Positions 9,115-18,400 of a stretch of DNA of 64,000 bases are shown piece after piece. Source of the DNA: Saprospiraceae bacterium UBA7687 (lineage in GTDB: Bacteria; Bacteroidota; Bacteroidia; Chitinophagales; Saprospiraceae); NCBI GenBank assembly GCA_002482845.1, contig DLGT01000084.1, positions 13,592-77,591 of the forward strand. The letters run 5' to 3'. The stretch's first letter is position 1, and every line of letters starts with the position of its first letter. The position numbers and the translations under genes are program-made. A model generated the notes under the pieces. It worked only from the letters and a program-made list of their open reading frames with translations. It was not told where the DNA came from and made no database searches.

Positions 9115-9621
9115 TCATTTCTTCTTTACCTTACTCAGTATCTTGGCTACAGTTTCTTCAGGACTGCTATTATTTACAATTTTCACTTTGGCAACTTTGT
9201 AAAATGCCTCTCTTTGTTGAAGAATTTCCTTTAGTTTTTTTTCTCTTTCTTTTTGTAATAAGTCTTTGATAAGCGGTCTTTGTGTATCGTCTTTCAACCG
9301 ATCTGCCAAAACAGCAGGTTTGGTATTTAAGTACACTGTTTTACCTTTAACGTTCATGATGTCCATAACGCCTTCTATACATGGAAGACCTCCTCCTGTC
9401 GCAACGATACAGTTTGTCATCTTCCAAGTTGAAATTAATTCTTTCTCCAATGCTCTAAAATATGCTTCACCTTGATGATCGAATATTTCTTGAACGGATT
9501 TGCCTTCTATACTTGTGATAATTTCGTCTGTATCATAAAAAGGTAGCTGCCATTCGTAAGAAAGCATTTTACCGATGGTGGTTTTGCCACTTCCCATCAT
9601 CCCTACTAGAAATACAAGCAT
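9115..9621 (-). CDS. aroK: Shikimate kinase
   Basis: The protein phosphorylates shikimate with ATP in the chorismate pathway. The Walker A loop GMMGSGKTT (residues 7-15) is followed by the YDTDEII shikimate-binding Asp motif, FRALEKELI with the conserved Arg/Glu, and the ATGGGLPC substrate loop. A lid-like segment contains DRLKDDTQRPL. The 168-aa length fits AroK. It is convergent with nothing nearby and lies downstream of the SusCD genes on the same strand, separated from susD by a hairpin terminator, so it is probably transcribed separately. Confidence 0.95.
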   Translation of the reverse strand: MLVFLVGMMGSGKTTIGKMLSYEWQLPFYDTDEIITSIEGKSVQEIFDHQGEAYFRALEKELISTWKMTNCIVATGGGLPCIEGVMDIMNVKGKTVYLNTKPAVLADRLKDDTQRPLIKDLLQKEREKKLKEILQQREAFYKVAKVKIVNNSSPEETVAKILSKVKKK

Positions 9622-9642
9622 AAAGTTTTGTTTTATATTTTG

Positions 9643-9682
9643 TAAAAAAGAAAAGCGATACAGTTAAGATTAACTGTACCGC
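9643..9682 (-). terminator. Terminator after the SusC/SusD genes
   Basis: Read on the minus strand, GCGGTACAGTTAA (9682-9670) pairs with TTAACTGTATCGC (9667-9655) as a 13-bp stem with one G-T pair and a 2-nt gap, followed by a T-rich tract. Confidence 0.8.
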
Positions 9683-9706
9683 CTTCGTTTTGTTTAGATA
9701 TATTGG

Positions 9707-11920
9707 TTAATTATATCCTGGATTTTGTTGTAGATTAGGGTTAACATTCATTTCCTGAACTGGAATAGGGAATACATTCCTATATGATGGTACCTTAAGT
9801 TTATCTTTCACCGCACCAGTCATTTTCAAATCAACACCTTTCCACTCCCATACATAATCCCCATCTGAAAACTGTCCAAATCTTATGAGATCGGTCCTTC
9901 TGTGGCATTCCCAGTAAAGTTCCCTTGCTCGCTCATCTAAAATTGCTGGAAGGGTCAAATCAGATTGATCAAAATTACCAGTTGTACCGTTGTAAGCCCT
10001 TTCTCTAACTTTATTGAAATATTCAGCAGCTTTAACTTTATTTCCACCATCTGCACCTCTAAGTATAGCCTCTGCTGCCATAAGATAAACATCTGCCAAT
10101 CTGAACATAGGGAAATCTGTATCTGGAAATTCTGTATCAGACCCTCTGGACCCCGATGAAGTAATATTTTTAAATTTCAGGACAGCATACCCGTTAGTAA
10201 AATCAGAGATGCTATTGATTTCTAATGTTTGCCCACTTGTATGAAAAATTCCTCTCCTATCAAACCCTGTAGATTTCAATTGGTAGGTATAATCAGGCCT
10301 TGCAAGGTCTACAATCAAGTCATGACCTCCTGATTTTACTATATTGATAGCACCTGCACCATCATTCAAAATACCGTCTAATTGTGGATCACCTAATGTC
10401 AACATATCATTTCCATTAGCTCTTAACACAAAGCTACCTATATTTAACTCAGATTTTATTCTAAGCATTTTTAAATCTGTATCCCAAACTAAAGGCGCTA
10501 CACCGTTAGGTACAGCAGAACCCACAATACTCCAATCTCTTTTCTCTAATACGTAGGTATTATTGACCAAGTTGGCTTTTATAAAATATAAACCTTGAGT
10601 AGATACTTTTATGTTTGCACCATTACTTTCTAAAGATCCGTCAGCGCCATTATCACCGAATTTACCAGAACTCGGGAACCTAAATAACACGAACTCGTCA
10701 TTGGCATTAAAATATTTATACCCTTCGAATATCCCATTTTGTCCAGGTCTCGATGTTAAGATATTACTTGCATCACTACCATTAAAGCTATTTGAAGTAC
10801 TAGCTACATAAATTTTTGACAGATTTGCTCCTGGATTAAAGTTTACAATTTCACCTGTTAAATCAGCTGGAAATTTGGAGACAAACTCAGGTGTAACTCT
10901 TGTTCCACCCCAACCACTTGCTACCCCTGACTTAACAGGATCGATATTACCACCTATACCTGCTCTAATGATAAATGTCATACCTCCAAAAGTTTTGGTC
11001 TGGATACCATCAAAATTAACAGGAAAGATTATCTCATTTGAGTTATGATTGTCAGCCAAAAAAAGATTTGCATAATTTGGCTCTAAACTGTAGGAATTTG
11101 AGTTTATTACTTTTTCTGAATAAGTAAGAGATTTTTGATAATTATTTACTCCAATGTATACTTCAGAGTTTAGATATAATTTTGACAAAAGTGTCCATGC
11201 TGCGGCTTTGTTTGCTCGGCCGTAGGTACTTTTACCTTCATCAAATGCTTTAGGATCTAATAAATCACTTTCTATCGCCAATAATTCACTTTCAATATAG
11301 GCGAAAAGTTCATTTGCATTGGTCTGTCGCGCTATATAAGTCCCTACAGGATCAGCTTCTGTTCCAAAAGGTACATTTCTAAATAAATCAAGCCCATGCC
11401 AATAACTAAGTGCTCTAATAAATCTTGCTTCTGCTCTGTAAGTTTTAATCTTTGCACGCAAATCAGCAGAAACACCACGCTCTTCAAGTTTAGCGTCTGA
11501 AGTTTGTCTTAAATATTCATTTGCTACTGCTACTTGATAAAAAATCCTACTAAAAAAAGAATACACAAAACCATCTGCTGGTGTCCAAGATTGCCCATGA
11601 AAATCTGCAATAGTCTGATCATTCCATGCTATAACAGCTTCATCAGTTGTAAGTTCTTGGTGATACCAATAACCTCTTATGTAATGGCTAAATCCTTCAT
11701 CAATACCAGAAATATCGGGTTTACCAGCTGGCCCTTCTTGACCAGTTGTTGCAAATCCTGCATATAACTTTGCAAGACCTTTATAGTAAGCTTCTGGAGA
11801 ATCATATACAATGTCTGCACTTGTTATTGAAGGGTCTAAAGGAATAGTATCTAAATCATTAAAACAGCTATTGAATGTTACTAATAGCACAATCGAAAGC
11901 ATTATTTTTATATTTCTCAT
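9707..11920 (-). CDS. SusD/RagB outer-membrane lipoprotein with two embedded SusE/F-like modules
   Basis: This predicted surface lipoprotein captures a nutrient glycan for the adjacent SusC-type pore. The signal peptide ends NSCF (Cys19). The N-terminal helical SusD half spans roughly 30-360 (YKGLAKLYAGF, YRAEARFIRALSYWH, SKLYLNSEVY), and the C-terminal half resumes at about 600 (FRLADVYLMAAEAILRG, LDERARELYWE) and ends VFPIPVQEMN. Between them, about 370-460 and 462-550 each resemble a SusE/SusF starch-binding module (FEGYKYFNANDEF; DWSIVGSA, FVLRANG, NIVKSGGHDLIVDL). At 737 aa it is some 180-200 aa longer than an ordinary SusD. The gene follows susC by 18 nt on the same strand. The substrate is unknown; the modules hint at an alpha-glucan. 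Confidence 0.88.
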   Translation of the reverse strand: MRNIKIMLSIVLLVTFNSCFNDLDTIPLDPSITSADIVYDSPEAYYKGLAKLYAGFATTGQEGPAGKPDISGIDEGFSHYIRGYWYHQELTTDEAVIAWNDQTIADFHGQSWTPADGFVYSFFSRIFYQVAVANEYLRQTSDAKLEERGVSADLRAKIKTYRAEARFIRALSYWHGLDLFRNVPFGTEADPVGTYIARQTNANELFAYIESELLAIESDLLDPKAFDEGKSTYGRANKAAAWTLLSKLYLNSEVYIGVNNYQKSLTYSEKVINSNSYSLEPNYANLFLADNHNSNEIIFPVNFDGIQTKTFGGMTFIIRAGIGGNIDPVKSGVASGWGGTRVTPEFVSKFPADLTGEIVNFNPGANLSKIYVASTSNSFNGSDASNILTSRPGQNGIFEGYKYFNANDEFVLFRFPSSGKFGDNGADGSLESNGANIKVSTQGLYFIKANLVNNTYVLEKRDWSIVGSAVPNGVAPLVWDTDLKMLRIKSELNIGSFVLRANGNDMLTLGDPQLDGILNDGAGAINIVKSGGHDLIVDLARPDYTYQLKSTGFDRRGIFHTSGQTLEINSISDFTNGYAVLKFKNITSSGSRGSDTEFPDTDFPMFRLADVYLMAAEAILRGADGGNKVKAAEYFNKVRERAYNGTTGNFDQSDLTLPAILDERARELYWECHRRTDLIRFGQFSDGDYVWEWKGVDLKMTGAVKDKLKVPSYRNVFPIPVQEMNVNPNLQQNPGYN

Positions 11921-11938
11921 TTTTTTGTATTTTAAATT

Positions 11939-14875
11939 TTAAAAACTTACACTTAATCCAAAAACATAAGTCCTTGGTCTAGGGTATGTATTATTATCTA
12001 TACCATCGAATTCTTCAGGATCAAGGCCGTCATATTTTGTAATTACAAATGGATTCTGAACAGTAGTAAAAAGCCTTAAGGACTTACCTATTAAGTTGTC
12101 AAAATTATACCCAAATGTAATATGATCTATTCTAAAGAAAGATGCATTTTTTACAAAATGGTCTGAAAATGTTAAAGAAGATTGTTGCTCTACATTTAAA
12201 TCCACAGCAGAAGAAGGCACGTTTGCCAAGTAGCCGGAAGATTGATACAGTCGTCCCAAATAACCTCCATCAGACTGAATGTTATTATACACATAATTAC
12301 CTAAGTAAGATCGTCCAGCAAATGAAAGATCCATTTTTTTGTATCTAAAATTACTTGTTATCCCCATACTCACTCTAGGTGCCCTTGATTGGTAAACATA
12401 TTTATCCTTATCTGATACTACCCCATCTCCATTCAAATCTTCAAACTGGCCTTCTAAAATTTTTCCTGATTCATCATATAATTGTTTATATACATAAAAG
12501 GAATATGGCTGATTACCTGAAGATAATATTTGTATATTACTGCCTACCCCTCCAGATATTCCACCTAAAAATACATCAGTCGGAAAATCTGTAACTTCTG
12601 CTTTGTTGTATCCAATATTGTAAGCTATATCCCATGATATTTTTTCATTCAGAATAGGTGTAGCATTTAGTGACAATTCAACACCTCTACTTTCCATATT
12701 ACCCAAATTGATATTACCAAAATTCGATAAATTTTGTAAAGCTGGCAAATTAACATAAGCTAATGCATCTTTTGCATAACGTTGATATCCTTCAATCGTA
12801 CCTGAAAGTCTGTTTTTGATAATACTGAAGTCAAATGCCAAATTGTAAGTTGTATTTTCTTCCCATTTTATTAATTCATTGTAAGCTTCAGGCCTTAAAG
12901 ATGCAATATAATCATCTCCTAATTGATAGTATGCAGTATTTTGGGCTCCGAGATAAGTACCAAGATGCACATAATAGTTCCCAATATCTTGTTGACCAGT
13001 AAGACCATAACCTAATCTTACTTTTAGTTTATCAAAATATTTATTGTTGTTATCTAAAAGTCTATAAGCGACAGCTGCAGCAGGGAAATAACCAGACCTA
13101 GCATCTTGGCTAAAACGGGAAGTATGATCATTTCTTAATGAAAAAGTAAATAAAAAATTATCTCCATAAGAATAATTTATTCTTGTAAATAGAGCCAATA
13201 AATATAATTCACCTTTAGCGTCTGGTTTATCCAGATTTTTTGTTCCAGAAGAATTATTATTCTTACTTTCATTTAAATAATAAAATCTTTGCCAAGAGTA
13301 CCCTCCCATTACATCTAACCCATGTATCCCGATTTTCTTATTATAATTTAAGAAAAACTCAAGCAGTTTATTGTTTTTTGTATTTCGATAACTATTATTT
13401 ACTCCACCTCCTAATATATCATCAAAAGCGAATGAAGCAAAATTAGGTATAACCACAGTACCACTTCCTTTTGAAAAATCAAGACCCAAATTTAAATTGG
13501 CTCTTAGATCTTTAAGGAAAGGTAAACGATAATCAGCGGCAATATTACCAATGAATTGATTAACTGTGGAATTATCATCCCTAAGGTTTAATAATGCTAA
13601 TGGGTTAGTGGGAGCAAGACCATTTGGATTACCGTTGTCAATCGTCCATGTTGTGTATCCACCATAGGGACTATTTTGGTCGTAAACAGGCTTTGTTGGG
13701 TCAAAAGAAATAGCATTACCTATAGCCCCTTGATCTGCAAAATGATTTTGGGACTGCATAGCTTTGGCTTGGACTTTAACTTGCAAAGTATTATCAAAAA
13801 AACCTGGAGTAAGGTTTAAGCCAAGTGTTTTTCTATTAAAATTGTCTGTTTTAAGAAGACCATTTTTATCTGTATAGCCTAATGATAATCTATAAGGTAC
13901 AATACCAACACCACCTGCAAAAGTAAGATTATGGTCATGACCAACTGCTTTCTGATAAATTTCATTTTGCCAATCAGTATTCTCATTTCCTAAAAGACCT
14001 AATGCACTTTCAGGTATTTTTTGATCAATGACCCTTTGTGTTATCTGATTTCTAAATTCTTCTGCTGATAGAATGTCTAGTCTATTTCTAGTTTCACTCA
14101 CTGAAACATTTCCAGAGTAGGTTATGCCAAGTTTTCCGCCCAGCGTTCCCTTTTTTGTTGTAATCAGAATAACGCCTCCGGAAGCACGATTTCCATAAAT
14201 AGCTGCTGCTGATGCATCCTTTAATACAGTAAACGTTTCAATGTCATTCGGATTTATAATGTTCAAAACATTTCTATTGCCTCCAACAGCAGAATTATCA
14301 ATAGGAACGCCATCTATCACAATTAATGGGTCATTTGTTGCCGAAATGGAAGATTCTCCACGAATTCTAATAGCTGACCCACCACCAGGACTACCATCAG
14401 TTGAAATTGTAACTCCCGCAACTTTACCTGCAAGTAGTTCTTGAGGCCCCGTAATGGCACCTCGATTAAAATTAGATGCATTTACAGTTTGAACAGATCC
14501 TGTAGCGTCTTCTTTTTTGACAGTACCATAACCTATCACTACTATATCTTGTAGGATCTGGCCAGCAGATAAAGATACATTAATAGTATTACGACCTTCG
14601 ATTAACTCTTCTTGAGAATTGTAACCTGTGTAGCTGAATACCAATGTTTTGGTTCCAGGAGCTACTTCATACGTAAAAGAACCATCTAAGTCTGTTATTG
14701 TACCAGACGTGGAAACTTCTTTACTTACAATGTTGGCTCCTATGAGTGGCTCACCCGTTTGGGCATCGGTGACAACTCCACTTATTACCTGTTGCGCAGA
14801 TATGATGTGCGTAAAGGCAAAGAAAATCACTATAAAACCTAATGATTTCACAACTTTTGTAAAAATGCTTTGCAT
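11939..14875 (-). CDS. SusC/RagA family TonB-linked outer-membrane transporter
   Basis: This is a predicted outer-membrane beta-barrel that imports glycans or peptides with TonB energy and its SusD lid. A signal peptide ends SAQQ. A carboxypeptidase-like regulatory domain follows (ISGVVTDAQTGEPLIGANI, YNSQEELIEG), then the TonB-box-like DIVVIGYGTVKKE and the plug domain with GVTISTDGSPGGGSAIRIRG and DASAAAIYGNRASGGVILIT, signature of SusC proteins. The remaining ~750 residues are barrel strands ending in a terminal Phe (VFGLSVSF). At 978 aa it is full length. It is first in a two-gene unit with susD. No glycoside hydrolase is encoded nearby, so the substrate cannot be assigned. Confidence 0.95.
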   Translation of the reverse strand: MQSIFTKVVKSLGFIVIFFAFTHIISAQQVISGVVTDAQTGEPLIGANIVSKEVSTSGTITDLDGSFTYEVAPGTKTLVFSYTGYNSQEELIEGRNTINVSLSAGQILQDIVVIGYGTVKKEDATGSVQTVNASNFNRGAITGPQELLAGKVAGVTISTDGSPGGGSAIRIRGESSISATNDPLIVIDGVPIDNSAVGGNRNVLNIINPNDIETFTVLKDASAAAIYGNRASGGVILITTKKGTLGGKLGITYSGNVSVSETRNRLDILSAEEFRNQITQRVIDQKIPESALGLLGNENTDWQNEIYQKAVGHDHNLTFAGGVGIVPYRLSLGYTDKNGLLKTDNFNRKTLGLNLTPGFFDNTLQVKVQAKAMQSQNHFADQGAIGNAISFDPTKPVYDQNSPYGGYTTWTIDNGNPNGLAPTNPLALLNLRDDNSTVNQFIGNIAADYRLPFLKDLRANLNLGLDFSKGSGTVVIPNFASFAFDDILGGGVNNSYRNTKNNKLLEFFLNYNKKIGIHGLDVMGGYSWQRFYYLNESKNNNSSGTKNLDKPDAKGELYLLALFTRINYSYGDNFLFTFSLRNDHTSRFSQDARSGYFPAAAVAYRLLDNNNKYFDKLKVRLGYGLTGQQDIGNYYVHLGTYLGAQNTAYYQLGDDYIASLRPEAYNELIKWEENTTYNLAFDFSIIKNRLSGTIEGYQRYAKDALAYVNLPALQNLSNFGNINLGNMESRGVELSLNATPILNEKISWDIAYNIGYNKAEVTDFPTDVFLGGISGGVGSNIQILSSGNQPYSFYVYKQLYDESGKILEGQFEDLNGDGVVSDKDKYVYQSRAPRVSMGITSNFRYKKMDLSFAGRSYLGNYVYNNIQSDGGYLGRLYQSSGYLANVPSSAVDLNVEQQSSLTFSDHFVKNASFFRIDHITFGYNFDNLIGKSLRLFTTVQNPFVITKYDGLDPEEFDGIDNNTYPRPRTYVFGLSVSF

Positions 14876-14897
14876 GTGGCTATTCTTTTAATGAAAA

Positions 14898-14905
14898 TAA
14901 AGGTA
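14898..14905 (-). promoter_or_regulatory. Candidate -7 element of the SusC/SusD unit
   Basis: On the minus strand TACCTTTA differs from TAnnTTTG at the last base and lies 23 nt upstream of the susC start codon. No clear -33 element is seen, so this is tentative. Confidence 0.3.
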
Positions 14906-15073
14906 AAATTAATAATTGTTTTTACTTTGTGTCTATTTAACATTAACTTTTTTTAGGTTAATTATAATTATTCAATTCATACATGATAAATTAGTATTTA
15001 CCTTTTGTTGATTCAGGCTTCTAGGCCTATTAAAAGTCTTGCTTCAACCTAAAAGTATAGAAGGTTTTACAAC

Positions 15074-15183
15074 TGAGTTCCTATGGAGTAAGTATGGAGT
15101 TCCATCGGAGTTCATACGGAGTTCCTATTTAGTTCCATCGGGTCAACGTCGAGAGAAGGTCGGGGGAAGGTCGGGAGAAGCGT
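15074..15183 (+). repeat. Degenerate 11-bp tandem array (10 units)
   Basis: The sequence divides without gaps into ten 11-mers. Units 1-6 follow GGAGTTCCTAT/GGAGTTCCATC (starts at 15074, 15085, 15096, 15107, 15118, 15129). Units 7-10 drift towards GGGAGAAGGTC (15140, 15151, 15162, 15173). The G-rich start of each unit is kept throughout and the flanks are AT-rich. An 11-bp period is close to one DNA helical turn. The array sits in a non-coding gap, so a structural, regulatory or simple-repeat origin is possible; I know of no assigned function. Confidence 0.75.
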
Positions 15184-15426
15184 TTTTTCTTAGTAGCACT
15201 TGGCAAGTACAAAATAGCTAATTTATTGCATTTTAACCAATCTGTCAGACGTTATAGAGAATCATCCAACTTAAAGCTTTTTGATTGAAATTTAAGATCA
15301 AATTTAGATATAAAATATGAGATAAAAGACCATTAGTCACTTATTTCTTTTATTAAAATTGGCTAGAAAATATTTCCATTTAAATGTATACTGAAGTAAT
15401 GTTGTAAAGAATATAATCTTGACAAA

Positions 15427-15459
15427 TAAAAAAGGCCACCCATATTGCTATGGATGACC
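15427..15459 (-). terminator. Terminator after the 1460-aa T9SS protein gene
   Basis: On the minus strand GGTCATCCAT (15459-15450) pairs, with G-T pairs, with ATGGGTGGCC (15443-15434) over a 6-nt loop, followed by six T residues. Confidence 0.8.
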
Positions 15460-15489
15460 CAACTTTAGCGGTAAATCGTGTTGTCTAAT

Positions 15490-18400
15490 TTATCTTACAA
15501 TCACTTTTTCAAGATGATTATTGTTTTTTGTGATGATGCTGATGACATACATTCCTGGTATAAGACTGTAAATGGAGATATTTCGTTGGTCAGCATCATT
15601 ACTGTATTGGTAATTTTGTATTTGTTTACCCATATTATCGCGAATCAAAACATTTAGTATGGCTTCTTGACTTGAAATGGTAAACTCACCTTGGTTTGGA
15701 TTAGGGAAAATTCTAATGTTGTTTACCAAGATTTGTGATGTAGATGATGTAATGAAGGTCACACATTCCGTGACCGTCTTACAGAAATCTCCCGTAATCA
15801 CAGCATAATAGCTTCCTGTCAGTTCTGGTAGAAAAGAAGGCACAGATGTGGTCGCTATTAAGGCATTGGAACCACAATCAAACCATTCATAGACTGTACC
15901 TTCAGCATTAACTTGGATAGTTTGGTCTTGGATCCAAATAGCTTCAAGTGGGCAAGGTAGTGCATCGACGATGGTATTTCTAACTTGATTGGTAATAATT
16001 GGTGGATTTTGATCAAAAATAATTTCACCTATATTTAATATGACGGAACCTTGTTCAATATCGGGTAAACTAGAAAATGAAAATGACACAAATCCTTGAC
16101 TTTCTATTAAATTGGAAGCAGTATCAGGTAAAATAATATCATTATGTTCAAAGATTAAGGTATCTCCCGAAATGTAGGTGTCGACTTCGTGACTAGATGC
16201 ATTTAAGATTAGACTTTTTTTATCAAGACCTGGGTCAAGTACATCTATGATTTTGACATAAAATGCAGTGTCATTTCCATTGTTTTGGAACCTGATGGTA
16301 TAATCTATTCTTTCAGATCTTAGGGTATAGTTATCTTCCCCTATCCTATCCGGCCAACTACGTTTGTCATTCGGGTCATAGCTACATCTGATGATGTCTG
16401 TATATTTGAATTGCGAAATTGTATCTCCTTTTAATGATATCAAATAACCTAAGAAAGTCAATGTATCAAATTCAAAAGAAGGACCAGGAATATCTACTTC
16501 CATAAAGGTTTTAAATTGTTCCCCTGGATTTAAATCTTGGAAAGACCACTCAAATCTATTGTTCCCCTGGATGTTAGGCATTGGCGAAGCAAAATTTGAA
16601 CTTGTTTTGTCATCAATCACAACCACAAATCTACCTGAGCTTTTGGCACTACCCGTATTCTTTATATATGCGTGTAATCGTGTTGTCAAATTGCATCTTA
16701 GCCAAGTCGGGTTTATTATCGCCTTACCCATTATAATGGATGTATCAGGTATTAAACCTACAGTATCAATTTCCACAGCTTGATTTAATTGGATATTTTT
16801 AATGACAGGAGCGTTTAACCATTGGCCAAATGGCATCTGATATCTCAGTTCATAGGCTCCAGTATCAAGTCTTACGACAAGATTTCCCAAGCTATTTGTT
16901 ATGCCATTAAAATTCTCACCAGTGACAGAGACATTACAATTTGGTAATCTGCTATCTTCATTTGCATCATACATCCCGTTTCCATTATTGTCTACAAAGC
17001 TAAATATATAAAGATCACTTCTAATAGCCGCAGGATCGCAATCCGTATTTTTAACTGTAACTGTAATAGGTTTTGTTGCACAGTTTTGTCCTTGTTGTAT
17101 TAATGTGGATGTTCCTACGCTTAATCCTGTAACAAGTCCTGAATTGGTGATTGTAGCAACTGAAGGGTTTGAGCTTGACCAAAAACCTCCTGTAGTAGGT
17201 ATAACTGTGGTAGTTTCACCGATACATATCTCAGAAGGCCCTGTGAAAAATGCTGGTATTCTATCACGCACCGTAATTTTTTCTGTGGCTAAAGATGTAC
17301 AACCTGTAGATGTACTTGTAAAGACGAAATTAACAGTGCCAGGGTTTATTCCAGTCACAAGCCCAGCATTAGATACTGAACCAACAGATGGATTACTTCC
17401 TGACCAAGTACCGCCTGAACTTGGCGATAACATGGTGGTATATCCTGTACAAATTTCATCACTACCCGTAATAGATACAACAGGAAGTTCTACTTCAGTA
17501 ATGATTTGAGTAGTTGCAGCTGTACATCCATTTGCATCAGTGACCGTCACACCTGCTTGAGTTGGTACATTGATTCTTACTTGTGGAGTTGTTTCGGTAT
17601 TAGTCCACACATAAGCAACACCACCAGTTGCTGTCAGCAATGCAGATCCACCTGAACAAGAAGATGTGTCGCCTACTATTTTTGCGATTGGATTTGCGAA
17701 TACATTTTTCTCATCAGTTGTGTTCAAACAAGAAGTACCTGCAAAATTATAACTAAAAGTTACAATACCTGGTTGTATCGCCGTGATTCGACCAGCAGAC
17801 GTCACAATCGCAATAGTCGGATCACTGCTGATCCAGTTGGTAGCATTTGGGTTCGTATTATTAAATGTTTGATCTACACAGAAAGAAAAAGGCAAGGGCA
17901 CATTTAGTTTTGGATAAACTGTCACATTAAACGTGTCTCGATAAAACTTACAATCTACTTTGTTTACAACCGATGTCGCTACATATTTTTGTACTTGGAC
18001 AACATTGGATAAATTCACCAATGTATCATCAATGATTCCTTGGTTATTGATAAAATAATGACTTTTAGTTCCTGAAATCAATGGATTAGGAATAGCTACT
18101 GCATCTATATTAAAAGAATCTGGCAAATCAACAAACAACTCCAAATTCATGGCAGTATTGGAGCAAACTTCACTATTGACATCACCCATCACATTGGGAG
18201 TATTGGTATCTTCACAAATAATTTTCCATTTTGGTCCTTTCTGTGCAAAGTCGATTTTACATTCAGCAACAGGATCGTTCCAGCAACCTGTGACACCAGC
18301 AGAAGTGGTCTGAAAGTTAACATGCAAATCTGAATAAGCTTCAAAATTATCTACTGGGAAGGATTCTTTGACTTTCATATTAAAACAAAAATGTATGTCT

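Larger units (their letters stand above)
14906..15489. other. Long non-coding gap holding an 11-bp tandem array and a terminator
   Basis: No credible gene lies in this stretch between susC and the next minus-strand gene. It contains the 11-bp periodic array at 15074-15183 and the terminator at 15427-15459; the rest is featureless AT-rich DNA. A 60-codon open frame through the array is judged spurious. Confidence 0.6.

Noticed and set aside
15074..15183. CRISPR array
   Set aside because: Units are contiguous 11-mers without spacers and no cas genes are present.
15039..15221. 60-codon open frame across the 11-bp array
   Set aside because: It is simply the translation of the tandem repeat; the period of 11 is not a multiple of 3 and no start context or conserved domain is seen.
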